DNA of 64,000 nucleotides, taken from positions 358,514 to 422,513 of the forward strand of contig NZ_QUNR01000002.1 of the NCBI RefSeq assembly GCF_003387535.1, written 5' to 3'. A program made the translations under genes and the position numbers. The notes under the pieces are model-generated. The model did no database searches. It was not told where the DNA came from and saw only the letters and a list, made by a program, of their open reading frames with translations. Every line of letters starts with the position of its first letter. Position 1 is the first letter of the stretch. This stretch comes from Paraperlucidibaca baekdonensis. GTDB taxonomy: Bacteria; Pseudomonadota; Gammaproteobacteria; Pseudomonadales; Moraxellaceae. Shown one piece after another: positions 1 through 9,101 of the stretch.

Positions 1-198
1 CCGTTTAGCGGGGCCAATGTATTAGCGCGCGGCATTATCGGTGATATCAGCGGCAAACTTGTCGTCGCATCGCCCGTGTATAAGCAGCATTTTTGTTTGC
101 GCACCGGCATTTGCTTAGAGGATATGAGCGTGAGCGTGCCAGTCTGGCGCGTCAGCGTGCGCGATGGCCGTATCTGCGTCAGCGAAGGCGAGCGTTAA
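1..198 (+). CDS. nirD: Nitrite reductase [NAD(P)H] small subunit, C-terminal part
   Basis: The reading frame enters from the left edge and ends with TAA at 196-198. About 65 residues are visible. They match the end of the NirD Rieske-fold subunit: a ...LARGIIGD... stretch, then VASPVYKQHF, then GICLEDMSVSVPVWRV. NirD partners NirB in cytoplasmic NADH-dependent reduction of nitrite to ammonium. It lies 2 bp before an FAD oxidoreductase and upstream of nitrate reductase, so it belongs to an assimilation operon whose promoter and nirB are outside the window. The N-terminus cannot be seen. Confidence 0.82.
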   Translation, partial: PFSGANVLARGIIGDISGKLVVASPVYKQHFCLRTGICLEDMSVSVPVWRVSVRDGRICVSEGER

Positions 199-200
199 TC

Positions 201-1427
201 ATGCGTCGGCTGCTGATCATTGGTAATGGTATGGCGGCGACGCGTCTGCTCGATGAGTTGCTTGTGCGTGGCGTGCCGGGAAGCGACATGGCTGTGGTCG
301 GTGAGGAGTCGGCACCGGGCTATAACCGCATCAACTTGTCACCGTGGTTAGCCGGTGAGAAGTCGTTAGCGCAGCTCATTACCCATGAAGCGGCGTGGTA
401 TGCCGAGCAGGGTATTGCGCTCTATAGCGGCGACTCAGTCGCTGAGGTCAGGCTGGCGGCGCGCGAAGCCGTGTTGGCATCGGGGCAGGTCTTGGGCTAT
501 CAGCAGCTGGTATTTGCGACGGGCTCACGGGCTACACGCTTGAGCATCCCTGGCCATGATCTCGCGGGTGTGCACGTGTTTCGTAACTTAGTCGATGCCG
601 AAATGATTGCTGAGCGAGCCTTAGCCGGGCAGCGTGCAGTCGTGATTGGTGGTGGCTTATTAGGTCTTGAGGCAGCATGGGGCTTATGCCAGCGCGGCCT
701 GCGCGTGAGTGTTGTGCACAATGGCGAGTGGCTGATGAATCGTCAGCTCGATGCCGAGGCCGGTGTGCTGCTTGCCGCTGCACTCAGCGCGCGGGGCATA
801 CAGGTGCATCTGAACGCCCGTAGCGATGCATTTTTGGCCGATAGTATCTCCGGTAACGCGCTCGGTGGTTTGCGTCTGAGTCAGGCAGGACATGAGGGCG
901 TACACAAAGTGCTGCCCTGCGATCTGGCCATTATGTCACTCGGTATTACCCCCGAAATTCGTGTCGCGGCGGCGGCTGGCTTGCTTTGTGCGCGCGCCAT
1001 TCGAGTCGATGGCTGGTTGCGCAGTTCAGCGCCAGATGTGTTTGCCCTTGGCGAATGTTGCGAAATTGATGGCGAGTCGTTTGGCTTGGTGGCGCCGATT
1101 TATCAGCAAGCCAACATTCTCGCCGACACGCTTGTCGGGACTCGTCATGTCGGCTATCGCCGCATCGCCTCACCGACGCGCTTAAAAGTCAGCGGCATTG
1201 ACCTGTTTTCGGCCGGTGAGCTGCATGACCTAAGTGATTGCCAGAGTGTGGCGTGGCGTGATGCCGAGCGTGGGCATTATCGGCGCTTATGGTTTCGTCA
1301 TCGCCAGCTTATTGCGGCGGTGCTGTATGGCGATGTCGATGATGGCAATGCATTTTTTGATGTCATTGAGCAGGGCATGCCGGTGGCTGATCCCGTGGCG
1401 TTGATGCTCACGGGATGTGCAGCCTGA
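201..1427 (+). CDS. NirB-like FAD/NADH-dependent oxidoreductase, probable electron donor subunit of assimilatory nitrate reductase
   Basis: A 408-residue protein with two Rossmann motifs: GNGMAA near residues 8-13 for FAD and GGGLLGLEAA near 150-159 for NADH. It resembles the N-terminal third of NirB but lacks the siroheme reductase part. In assimilatory systems such a protein (NasB/NasC type) passes NADH electrons to the nitrate reductase catalytic subunit. The frame is open further upstream to 93, but that would overlap nirD. ATG at 201 starts 2 bp after the nirD stop and gives the normal N-terminus MRRLLIIGNG. The stop overlaps the next gene as TGATG, which fits translational coupling. Assignment to nitrate rather than nitrite reduction is inferred from position. 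Confidence 0.82.
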   Translation: MRRLLIIGNGMAATRLLDELLVRGVPGSDMAVVGEESAPGYNRINLSPWLAGEKSLAQLITHEAAWYAEQGIALYSGDSVAEVRLAAREAVLASGQVLGYQQLVFATGSRATRLSIPGHDLAGVHVFRNLVDAEMIAERALAGQRAVVIGGGLLGLEAAWGLCQRGLRVSVVHNGEWLMNRQLDAEAGVLLAAALSARGIQVHLNARSDAFLADSISGNALGGLRLSQAGHEGVHKVLPCDLAIMSLGITPEIRVAAAAGLLCARAIRVDGWLRSSAPDVFALGECCEIDGESFGLVAPIYQQANILADTLVGTRHVGYRRIASPTRLKVSGIDLFSAGELHDLSDCQSVAWRDAERGHYRRLWFRHRQLIAAVLYGDVDDGNAFFDVIEQGMPVADPVALMLTGCAA

Positions 1428-4120
1428 TGGCGGACATGCTGACCACATGCCCTTATTGCGGCGTTGGCTGCGGGGTAGCGGTGAGTCTTGGCGAACCAGC
1501 GGCTGTGAGCGAACTGCTGGCCGTGCTGCCACCATTAGAGAGCGATAGCATAAGTCAGCACGCGGCCGTCACTGTGCATGGCGACGATAAGCATCCCGCC
1601 AATTACGGCCGCCTGTGCGTGAAAGGCAGTGCGCTCGCCGACACTACCGGTCTTGAACGGCGTCTGCTTTACCCACAGGTCGATGGCCTACGCGCAAGCT
1701 GGGCTCATGCGCTGAGCCAAGTCGCCCAGCGTCTACAAGACACCATCGATAACTACGGCCCGGATTCTGTGGCGTTTTATGTCTCCGGTCAGCTGCTCAC
1801 CGAAGACTATTACGTCGCCAACAAACTCATGAAAGGCTTTATCGGTAGCGCCAATATCGACACCAATAGCCGGCTCTGCATGTCCACGGCGGTGGCCGCA
1901 CATAAGCAAATTTTTGGCAGCGATAGCGTGCCGGGTTGCTATGAAGACTTGGAGTTGGCGGACCTCATCATTCTGGTGGGCTCGAATATGGCGTGGACGC
2001 ATCCGGTGATCTATCAGCGCATTATTGCTGCGAAAAAAGCGCGCCCACACCTGCACATCGTGGTCATCGATCCGCGTCGCACAGCCACTGCAGAAAGCGC
2101 TGATAGTCATTTGGCCATTACCCCCGGCAGCGATGGTTTTCTCTTCGATGGCCTGTTGGCTTATGCCATCAAGCATGATCATCTAGCGCATGATTTTATT
2201 GCCGCACACACCGAGGGCTTTGCCGCGCTCGCCAGCGCCTGCACAGCACGTAACGCCTCGCTTGCGGTGGCCGCTGCTGCTACCGGCATGGATGAGTCGG
2301 TTTTAAGCGATTTCTACGCGATGGTCTGCGCTGCGCCGAAAACTGTCACGGTGTTTTCACAGGGCATTAACCAGTCGGCCGCCGGTGTTGATAACGCCAG
2401 CGCGATTTTGCAATGTCACTTAGCCCTTGGGCATATTGGCCAAGTGGGTGCTGGCGCGTTTTCCATGACCGGTCAGCCTAATGCCATGGGCGGTCGAGAA
2501 GTGGGTGGTTTGGCTAATCAACTTGCCGCACACATGGACATTGGCAATGCTGAGCATCGCGATCTGGTGTCGCGCTTCTGGCAGACCGATACACTCGCGC
2601 CGCGCGCCGGCCTGAAAGCCGTAGATATGTTTGAGGCCATGGCCAGCGGCAAGATTCGCTTTGTCTGGATTATGGCGACCAACCCCTTAGTTTCACTGCC
2701 CGACGCCAATCGCGTACATGAGGCATTAGCCGCATGTGACTGCGTGGTGGTCTCTGACTGTGTCGATGACACCGATACCTTGCGGCTTGCCGATATCCGT
2801 TTGCCTGCCAGCGGCTGGGGTGAAAAAGACGGCACAGTGACCAATTCGGAGCGGCGTATTTCACGGCAACGCGCATTTTTAACGATGCCCAGCGAAGCCA
2901 AGCCCGATTGGTGGGCGCTGTGCGAAGTCGCGAAACGTTTGGGCTACAGCAAGGCCTTCGACTACTCCGGTGCGGCCGCGATTTTCCGCGAGCACGCGGC
3001 ACTCTCTGCGTTTGAAAACCAAGGTCGTCGCGACTTCGATTTGGGCGCATTAGCTGCACTCACTGATGCCGACTACGACGCGCTAGAGCCTGTGCAATGG
3101 CCAGTGCCCATTGAGCGTCCTGAGGGTAGCAAGCGACTCTTTAGTGATGGCCATTTCTTCACGCCCACAGGCCGTGCACGCTTTATCGATGCGCATCCCA
3201 GCGCGGCCAAGGCTGGCTCGGCGACTTACCCCTTTCTGCTCAATAGCGGCCGTATTCGCGATCAATGGCACACCATGACGCGCACCGGTCGCAGTCCGCG
3301 CTTGCTCAATCACATCGCTGAGCCCTTTGTCGCCATCCACCCCGATGATCTCGCCGAGCTGGGCGCACAAGATGCTCAGCTCATGCGCATTCACAACCGT
3401 TTTGGCCGTTGCCAAGTGCGCGCGCTGAGTGATGCTGGCATGACGCGCGGACAGGTATTTATGCCGATTCATTGGAGTGCCAGCAACGCCTCTCAAGCGC
3501 TGGTGAGCAGTTTGGTTGCGCCACAATGTGATCCGATCTCAGGCCAGCCTGCCTTTAAGCAAACGCCCGTGGCGATCTCCCCGCTGAAAAGCCAGTGGCA
3601 AGGTTTGTTGGTCAGTCGGGTGCCGCTGAGCGTGCCAGAACACCAGTATTGGTGCCGTCGCGAGCAAGCTGACTGGCAACTCACCACGCTGATGGGCGCG
3701 AGCCTCCCCAGCATTGAGGAGCTGATGCAGCTTTGGCAATCACCCGGCCGCTCATGGGCCAGTCTCGATGAGCCACTCGTGCAGCGCCATCATGTCATTG
3801 CCTATGACCATGGTCGGCCGGTGCTGTGGTTTCTCGCCCAGTCTGAACGCCCACAGATCGATGAGCCTTGGTTACTCGATGCATTAACGCAAAACAGTGT
3901 GACGGCCCGCGTGCTAGCGACTGGTCGCCCGCCTGGAGGCAGTGATACCAGTGCGTTGGTATGCAGCTGCCACCAAGTCCGTGAGCAGCGCTTATTGATG
4001 GCCATTGCCGATGGCAGTCGCAGTGTTGAGGCCCTAGGCGCCTGCACGCGGGCAGGGACTAATTGCGGCTCATGCATTCCTGAGTTGAAGGGTTTGCTAG
4101 CTAAGGCGGCCAGCGGTTAA
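1427..4120 (+). CDS. nasA: Assimilatory nitrate reductase catalytic subunit (molybdopterin) with C-terminal BFD-type [2Fe-2S] domain
   Basis: A cytoplasmic molybdopterin (bis-MGD) enzyme of about 897 residues that reduces nitrate to nitrite. The N-terminus has a [4Fe-4S] pattern with Cys at about 8, 11, 15 and 64 (TTCPYCGVGCG, then GRLCVKG). The middle shows family signatures such as SNMAWTHPV and TGQPNAMGGREVGG. The last 45 residues carry a bacterioferritin-associated-ferredoxin-like cluster domain (CSCHQVRE ... GTNCGSC), present in the longer NasA forms. ATG at 1415 is also in frame, but ATG at 1427 overlaps the preceding stop as TGATG and gives the usual short lead before the first Cys. 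It follows the NADH-oxidoreductase gene directly, the likely electron donor. Confidence 0.9.
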   Translation: MADMLTTCPYCGVGCGVAVSLGEPAAVSELLAVLPPLESDSISQHAAVTVHGDDKHPANYGRLCVKGSALADTTGLERRLLYPQVDGLRASWAHALSQVAQRLQDTIDNYGPDSVAFYVSGQLLTEDYYVANKLMKGFIGSANIDTNSRLCMSTAVAAHKQIFGSDSVPGCYEDLELADLIILVGSNMAWTHPVIYQRIIAAKKARPHLHIVVIDPRRTATAESADSHLAITPGSDGFLFDGLLAYAIKHDHLAHDFIAAHTEGFAALASACTARNASLAVAAAATGMDESVLSDFYAMVCAAPKTVTVFSQGINQSAAGVDNASAILQCHLALGHIGQVGAGAFSMTGQPNAMGGREVGGLANQLAAHMDIGNAEHRDLVSRFWQTDTLAPRAGLKAVDMFEAMASGKIRFVWIMATNPLVSLPDANRVHEALAACDCVVVSDCVDDTDTLRLADIRLPASGWGEKDGTVTNSERRISRQRAFLTMPSEAKPDWWALCEVAKRLGYSKAFDYSGAAAIFREHAALSAFENQGRRDFDLGALAALTDADYDALEPVQWPVPIERPEGSKRLFSDGHFFTPTGRARFIDAHPSAAKAGSATYPFLLNSGRIRDQWHTMTRTGRSPRLLNHIAEPFVAIHPDDLAELGAQDAQLMRIHNRFGRCQVRALSDAGMTRGQVFMPIHWSASNASQALVSSLVAPQCDPISGQPAFKQTPVAISPLKSQWQGLLVSRVPLSVPEHQYWCRREQADWQLTTLMGASLPSIEELMQLWQSPGRSWASLDEPLVQRHHVIAYDHGRPVLWFLAQSERPQIDEPWLLDALTQNSVTARVLATGRPPGGSDTSALVCSCHQVREQRLLMAIADGSRSVEALGACTRAGTNCGSCIPELKGLLAKAASG

Positions 4121-4144
4121 GTTTTTTCACCCAGAGGCTGTGCT

Positions 4145-5371
4145 ATGAACTATCCATCGCGCCATTCGCTGTTGCTATGTGTAGTGGTTGTTAGTGTGTC
4201 ACATGCAGCAGACGCCACTAATCTGCCTACTGAACCAACATTTATCGATGCACTCACTGCAGGTAAAACTTCGCTGAATTTGCGCCTACGCCATGAGCTA
4301 GTCGATGACAACGCTCAGCCAAAAAATGCTAACGCCAGCACCTTGCGCACGCGCTTAAGTTACGCCAGTGCGGCGTGGCATCGTCTCAGTGCTGGTCTAG
4401 AGTTCGATTATGTCACCGCTTTTGGCACGGATCGCTTCAATGACACGCGCAATGGTCAGGCGGCATTCCCCGTGGTGCCAGATCCTGATGGGGCTGATCT
4501 GAACCAAGCTTTTTTGCGCTATGCACGCCCTAGCGCGAACCTCAGCGTAGGCCGTCAACGCCTAAATCTGGCCAATCAGCGCTTCATCGGTGGTGTTGGT
4601 TGGCGGCAAAATGAGCAAACCTTCGATGCCATTCGCGGGCAGTTCACGCCGCTGAAAAATCTCTCGGTGGATTACAGTTATATTGATAATACTCAGCGCA
4701 TCTTTGGCCCTGATACCGGCAAACCGGCGGCAAGGCTTGACAGTGATCATCACGCACTACTGATCAATTGGGCAGCGCGCCCTGAGCTGAATGTCACCGC
4801 GTATGGTTATTGGTTGGACTTTAGCGATGCCCCGGCGTTGTCATCGCGCACGCTAGGTGCATCATTGACGGGCGACATTAAACGCCCACGCGTGACTTTC
4901 GACTATCGTATCGAGGCGGCACGGCAAAGCGACTATGGCAATAATCCAGTAGCATTTGCTGCGAATTATCATCATCTGGTTCTCGGTGCGCGCGTCGCTG
5001 GCGTGAGGCTGGGCGTTGGTGAGGAACTGCTCGGCGGCGATGCTAGCGCCGGTGTTGCTCTGCAAACGCCACTGGCTACTGTTCATGCCTTTCAAGGCTG
5101 GGCCGATAAGTTTCTCACGACGCCAGCCAGTGGCGTAAAAGATCACTATGTCGATCTCAGTACAGCGCGTTTTGGCCTAGGTTTAAAAGCAGCGTGGCAT
5201 GGCTATGCTGCGGATGTCGGCGGGGCATCGCTAGGTCAGGAGTGGAACCTGCAAGTCAGTAAAAAGTTCTTACAGCGCTACACGTTCACCGCCAAGTTTG
5301 CCGATTATCGCGCTCAGGCATTTGCCCGTGATACGCAAAAAGTCTGGCTAATGGCTGAGACGAGCTTTTAA
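4145..5371 (+). CDS. Outer-membrane beta-barrel porin, alginate-export-like family
   Basis: 408 residues with an N-terminal signal peptide (hydrophobic LLLCVVVVSVSHAADA, predicted cleavage after AxA near 20). The mature chain alternates short amphipathic strands typical of a barrel: TSLNLRLRHELVDDN, GLEFDYVTAFG, NLSVGRQRLNLANQRFIGG, with a C-terminal aromatic residue (AETSF). The GRQRLN strand recurs in the alginate-export/AlgE-like porin family. It starts 24 bp after nasA on the same strand, so it may be co-transcribed and could serve uptake of nitrate or another anion. That substrate is inferred only from the neighbourhood. Confidence 0.7.
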   Translation: MNYPSRHSLLLCVVVVSVSHAADATNLPTEPTFIDALTAGKTSLNLRLRHELVDDNAQPKNANASTLRTRLSYASAAWHRLSAGLEFDYVTAFGTDRFNDTRNGQAAFPVVPDPDGADLNQAFLRYARPSANLSVGRQRLNLANQRFIGGVGWRQNEQTFDAIRGQFTPLKNLSVDYSYIDNTQRIFGPDTGKPAARLDSDHHALLINWAARPELNVTAYGYWLDFSDAPALSSRTLGASLTGDIKRPRVTFDYRIEAARQSDYGNNPVAFAANYHHLVLGARVAGVRLGVGEELLGGDASAGVALQTPLATVHAFQGWADKFLTTPASGVKDHYVDLSTARFGLGLKAAWHGYAADVGGASLGQEWNLQVSKKFLQRYTFTAKFADYRAQAFARDTQKVWLMAETSF

Positions 5372-5425
5372 ATGACAAGCTCAGGCATACTCAAGCCACT
5401 GACAGGGCAGTAATCGGAGTCGGGT

Positions 5426-5866
5426 ATGAATAAAGCATCGCACGCTTGGTGGCAGATGTTGGTTGCAGTCACCTCAGGTCTTATTGCGTTTGGTTTGATC
5501 TTGGTGCTCTTGCCGGGGCTCACTCGTCAAGGCTTCAGCTGGATGATCTATGGTTCGCCGGCCCATCTCGACGCTTTTGCAGCCGATGCCGTGGCATATA
5601 TCAGCTTAGTGCATGCGGTACTTGGCGCGGTCATGGTCGGCTGGGGCAGTCTGATGCTTTGGCTGACGCTAGGGCCGCTGCGGCGGGGTAGTCGTGAGGC
5701 TTGGACGATGTTTGTCGCGGCACTGCTGGCATGGTTTATCCCCGACACGGCTTATTCGTTGTTGTCAGGCTTTTGGCAAAACGCGGTACTCAACACCGTG
5801 TTTGCACTGCTATTTGCCTTGCCTTTAATTGCGCTTAAGTCAGCTATGCGTCATGGCTCCGACTGA
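5426..5866 (+). CDS. Small integral membrane protein of unknown function, about four TM segments
   Basis: 146 residues. Hydrophobic segments fall at about 10-32, 57-85, 93-110 and 118-138, suggesting a four-helix inner-membrane protein. A GGAG-like site lies about 10 bp before ATG 5426. I do not recognise a characterised family. The gene overlaps the start of the downstream CPBP-type protein by 14 bp, which suggests the two are translated together. Confidence 0.6.
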   Translation: MNKASHAWWQMLVAVTSGLIAFGLILVLLPGLTRQGFSWMIYGSPAHLDAFAADAVAYISLVHAVLGAVMVGWGSLMLWLTLGPLRRGSREAWTMFVAALLAWFIPDTAYSLLSGFWQNAVLNTVFALLFALPLIALKSAMRHGSD

Positions 5867-6716
5867 TTCAAAACGGCTTGCGCGCCTCGATCCGCGCCAG
5901 TTTTTTCACGCCTGGCGTGCCATTGACGCAGATGCCCAGCGTGATGCGGCCAGCCTGCCGCGCGAGCTCGTGCAGCGCCGCGCCACGCAAGCGCTGATCC
6001 TCACCGCGGTATCATTGCTACTGATTCATTACCTGAAATACGACAGCAGCTTTCAGCAAGCCACGGTGTATGCGTCGCAGCTCTTAGGTCTCGCGCCCTA
6101 TGCACTGTGGGCCAAGCTTGCCAACTCGGGCTTTGGCGAGCTCGCCAGCCAGCTCTGGTGGGGGCTTTGGCATGTCATTGGCTATGTGTTGCTGCCGGTG
6201 CTGCTGATTCGAGGCCTATGGCGCGAACGACTCGCCGACTACGGTATTGGCTTGGGGCAAACGCGCGCGCATTGGTTTGGCTATGTGTTGCTCGCCAGCC
6301 CAATTTTGCTGTTTGTGTTTTTGGTGAGTTTTCGCGGCGACTTCAGCACGCATTATCCATTTTACCGGCTCGCCAGCCGCAGCTGGTTTGACCTGATTGC
6401 CTGGGAGCTGATTTACATCAGCCAGTTTGTGTTTTTAGAGTTTTTCTTTCGCGGGTTTTTACTCAATAGCCTGCGCCCAGCTTTCGGCGCCAACGCCATC
6501 GCGGTCATGTGTATTCCGTACTTGATGATTCACTTCCCCAAGCTGTGGCTTGAAGCCACTGGGGCTATTTTCTTTGGCTTATTTTTGGGCGTGTTGGCAC
6601 TGCGCTCACGCTCGATATGGGGCGGGGTGGCGGTGCATGTGGCGATTGCCTTGAGCATGGATATTGCCGCGCTCTTGCAAACGCGTGGCTTACCCACGGT
6701 GTGGTGGCCGTTTTAG
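5853..6716 (+). CDS. CPBP-family intramembrane protease-like protein
   Basis: A multi-pass membrane protein of about 287 residues with CPBP/Rce1-type motifs: [10 protein letters not shown] (motif 1, canonically EExxxR), PYLMIHF (motif 2 histidine) and [10 protein letters not shown] (motif 3 histidine). Members cleave prenylated proteins or act in bacteriocin immunity and other membrane proteolysis. The first Glu of motif 1 is Leu here, while the second Glu and the Arg remain. The frame is open from a TTG at 5829, but ATG 5853 is the better start and overlaps the previous gene. The stop overlaps the converging proS stop. No substrate can be proposed. Confidence 0.65.
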   Translation: MAPTDSKRLARLDPRQFFHAWRAIDADAQRDAASLPRELVQRRATQALILTAVSLLLIHYLKYDSSFQQATVYASQLLGLAPYALWAKLANSGFGELASQLWWGLWHVIGYVLLPVLLIRGLWRERLADYGIGLGQTRAHWFGYVLLASPILLFVFLVSFRGDFSTHYPFYRLASRSWFDLIAWELIYISQFVFLEFFFRGFLLNSLRPAFGANAIAVMCIPYLMIHFPKLWLEATGAIFFGLFLGVLALRSRSIWGGVAVHVAIALSMDIAALLQTRGLPTVWWPF

Positions 6717-8467
6717 GCCTGCACCGTCTCTTGCAAAAATGCCATCAAATCAGCTAATGGGATGTCGCGCGACTCATTGTCGCGACGGCCTTTGTACTCG
6801 ATGGTGCCAGCATCCAAACCTTTCTCACCCATGACCAAGCGATGCGGAATGCCAATCAGCTCCATATCGGAAAACTTCACACCGGGGCGCTCATTGCGAT
6901 CGTCCATCAGTACGTCAAAACCCGCCGTTTTGAGTTGCTCGTAGAGCGCGGTGGCCTCGGTCTGAATGCGTTGCGATTTTTGCCAATTCATTGGCACCAA
7001 GGCGATTTGATAGGGCGCAATCGCATCCGGCCAAATAATGCCTTTATCGTCGTAGTTTTGCTCAATGGCTGAGGCCACCACACGCGTCACGCCAATGCCA
7101 TAGCAGCCCATGGTCATCACCACTGGTTTGCCGCCTTCGCCGAGCACACTCGCACCCAATGCTGCCGAGTATTTTTGACCGAGCTGGAAAATATGCCCCA
7201 CTTCAATGCCGCGTTTGATGTTCAAGCTGCCGTGACCGCACGGCGAGGCATCGCCAGCCACGACATTGCGAATATCAGCCACGATGGGCTCGGGCAAATC
7301 ACGGCCAAAATTCACGCCGCTTAGGTGTTCGCCCGCGCGGTTAGCGCCACAAATAAAGTCGCTCATGGTCGCCACGCTGCGGTCGGCAATTACCGTGACA
7401 TTGACGCCCACCGGGCCAATGAAGCCGGGCACGCAGCCGAGCGCCGCTTGAATTTCTTCGCCAGTGGCAAGGCGCATGTCTTTTAGGCCATCGAGTTTGG
7501 CAGCTTTGATCTCGTTGAGCTCATGGTCGGCGCGCAGCAGCAGCAGGAAAAAGCGCTGGCCGGGTTGGGCTGTTGGATTGGCTTTCAGCGTGTCGGCATC
7601 GACTGGCACGGGCGCGACCACGGCGACCGATTTCATTATCTGAGTCAGTGCCACACCGAGCAGCTCAGCGACTTCCTCACACAGCGTTTGCGTGGGCGTG
7701 GCGACGGTTTCTAGCGCCTGTGTGGCGTTCGCACGTGGCGTATTAGGCGCCAGCGCCTCGGCCATTTCCACGTTGGCGGCGTAATCGGAGGCATCAGAAA
7801 AGGCGATGTCATCTTCGCCGCTGTCGGCAAGCACATGGAACTCATGCGAGCCGGTGCCACCAATGGAGCCGGTGTCCGCTTGCACGGGGCGAAAGTTCAG
7901 GCCCAAGCGCGTGAAGATACGGCAATAGGTATCGAACATGACCTGATAGGTCTGCTCCAGCGAGGCGTGATCGATATGAAACGAATAGGCATCTTTCATG
8001 ATGAATTCGCGCGAGCGCATGACGCCAAAGCGCGGGCGAATTTCATCGCGAAACTTGGTTTGCACTTGGTAGAAATTCACTGGCAGTTGTTTGTAGCTTT
8101 GCAGCTCATGGCGCGCGAGGTCGGTGATGACTTCTTCGTGCGTAGGGCCAAGCACAAAAGGTCGGCCATGACGGTCGCTAAAGCGCAGCAGCTCAGGGCC
8201 GTATTGCACCGCGCGGCCGGTTTCTTCCCACAGCTCAATAGGCTGAGTCACGGGCATCAGTACTTCTAGGGCGCCGGCGTTATCCATTTCCTCGCGAATG
8301 ATGCGCTCGACTTTTTTCAGCACGCGGTTGCCCAGCGGCAGCCAGTTATAGAGGCCGCTGGCGAGCTTGCGGATCATGCCAGCGCGCAGCATGAGCTGAT
8401 GGGAAATCACCTCGGCATCGGCTGGGGTTTCGCGGAGGGTGGCAAGCAGGGTCTGGCTGGCGCGCAT
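6713..8467 (-). CDS. proS: Prolyl-tRNA synthetase
   Basis: A class II aminoacyl-tRNA synthetase of about 584 residues that charges tRNA-Pro in the cytoplasm. The N-terminus [14 protein letters not shown] followed by [17 protein letters not shown] is the standard bacterial start, so ATG at 8467 is preferred over an in-frame codon at 8521. Motif 2 ([21 protein letters not shown]) and motif 3 (GCYGIGVTR) are visible. The YbaK-like editing insertion lies between them around residues 220-400. The length fits the bacterial ProS type with insertion. It converges on the CPBP gene, with overlapping stop codons. Confidence 0.96.
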   Translation of the reverse strand: MRASQTLLATLRETPADAEVISHQLMLRAGMIRKLASGLYNWLPLGNRVLKKVERIIREEMDNAGALEVLMPVTQPIELWEETGRAVQYGPELLRFSDRHGRPFVLGPTHEEVITDLARHELQSYKQLPVNFYQVQTKFRDEIRPRFGVMRSREFIMKDAYSFHIDHASLEQTYQVMFDTYCRIFTRLGLNFRPVQADTGSIGGTGSHEFHVLADSGEDDIAFSDASDYAANVEMAEALAPNTPRANATQALETVATPTQTLCEEVAELLGVALTQIMKSVAVVAPVPVDADTLKANPTAQPGQRFFLLLLRADHELNEIKAAKLDGLKDMRLATGEEIQAALGCVPGFIGPVGVNVTVIADRSVATMSDFICGANRAGEHLSGVNFGRDLPEPIVADIRNVVAGDASPCGHGSLNIKRGIEVGHIFQLGQKYSAALGASVLGEGGKPVVMTMGCYGIGVTRVVASAIEQNYDDKGIIWPDAIAPYQIALVPMNWQKSQRIQTEATALYEQLKTAGFDVLMDDRNERPGVKFSDMELIGIPHRLVMGEKGLDAGTIEYKGRRDNESRDIPLADLMAFLQETVQA

Positions 8468-8654
8468 GGGTTTCAGTCTCAAATAGGCAAATTGTTGAGC
8501 TTTCGCGCGTGGCGTGCTCAATGGCTAGGTGGCGTAGTTTACGAATTGCGCGCGTCACTGGCTATGGCCATTGTCAGGAATACGCGCTGAGTCGATGGGA
8601 GAAACGCCGCCGCTTATGGCACACTGCGCAGGGATTTTTTTGAGTACGCATGAG

Positions 8655-9101
8655 ATGAAGATGACGGCAGCTGAGGTCGATCAATTTATTTGCGATGGCC
8701 TGCCAGCCTACGCAGAGTCCGGCTGCATGGTCGAGACCGTCACGCCTGAGACGACCACCGTGCGCATGCGCTATCGCGATGACCAATTGCGCCCGGGCGG
8801 CAGCTTGTCGGGGCCGACCATGATGGCGCTCGCCGATACCGCCATGTATGCGATTATTTTGGCCACCCTAGGTCCGATTGGCTTGGCGGTGACGCAAAAT
8901 CTCAATATCAATTTTTTGCAAAAGCCCAAACCGGCGGACTTGCTGGCTGAGGCGAGATTTTTGCGTCTAGGCCGTCGAGCGGCTGTCATTGACGTGCAGA
9001 TTCGCTCGGCCGCCGACGCCAGCTTGGTGGCACAAGCCACGGGGACTTACGCCATCCCATCAGGCGCACCTAGGGCCGACCTCGCCGGAGCCAGCGCATG
9101 A
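8655..9101 (+). CDS. PaaI-family hotdog thioesterase
   Basis: About 148 residues with a single hotdog fold. The central helix region GGSLSGPTMMALADTAMYA matches the PaaI thioesterase signature, followed by NLNINFLQKP and a C-terminal strand ending in ATGTYAIP. Such enzymes hydrolyse acyl-CoA thioesters in the cytoplasm. ATG 8655 or 8661 is chosen because the longer frame (from 8571) has an unconserved lead. The start is uncertain. The stop overlaps the LonB gene start as ATGA, so the two are probably translated in tandem. Confidence 0.78.
   Translation: MKMTAAEVDQFICDGLPAYAESGCMVETVTPETTTVRMRYRDDQLRPGGSLSGPTMMALADTAMYAIILATLGPIGLAVTQNLNINFLQKPKPADLLAEARFLRLGRRAAVIDVQIRSAADASLVAQATGTYAIPSGAPRADLAGASA

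Noticed and set aside
93-200. N-terminal extension of the FAD oxidoreductase from ATG 93
   Set aside because: The extra 36 residues overlap the nirD reading frame, are Arg-rich and unlike the family; ATG 201 fits better.
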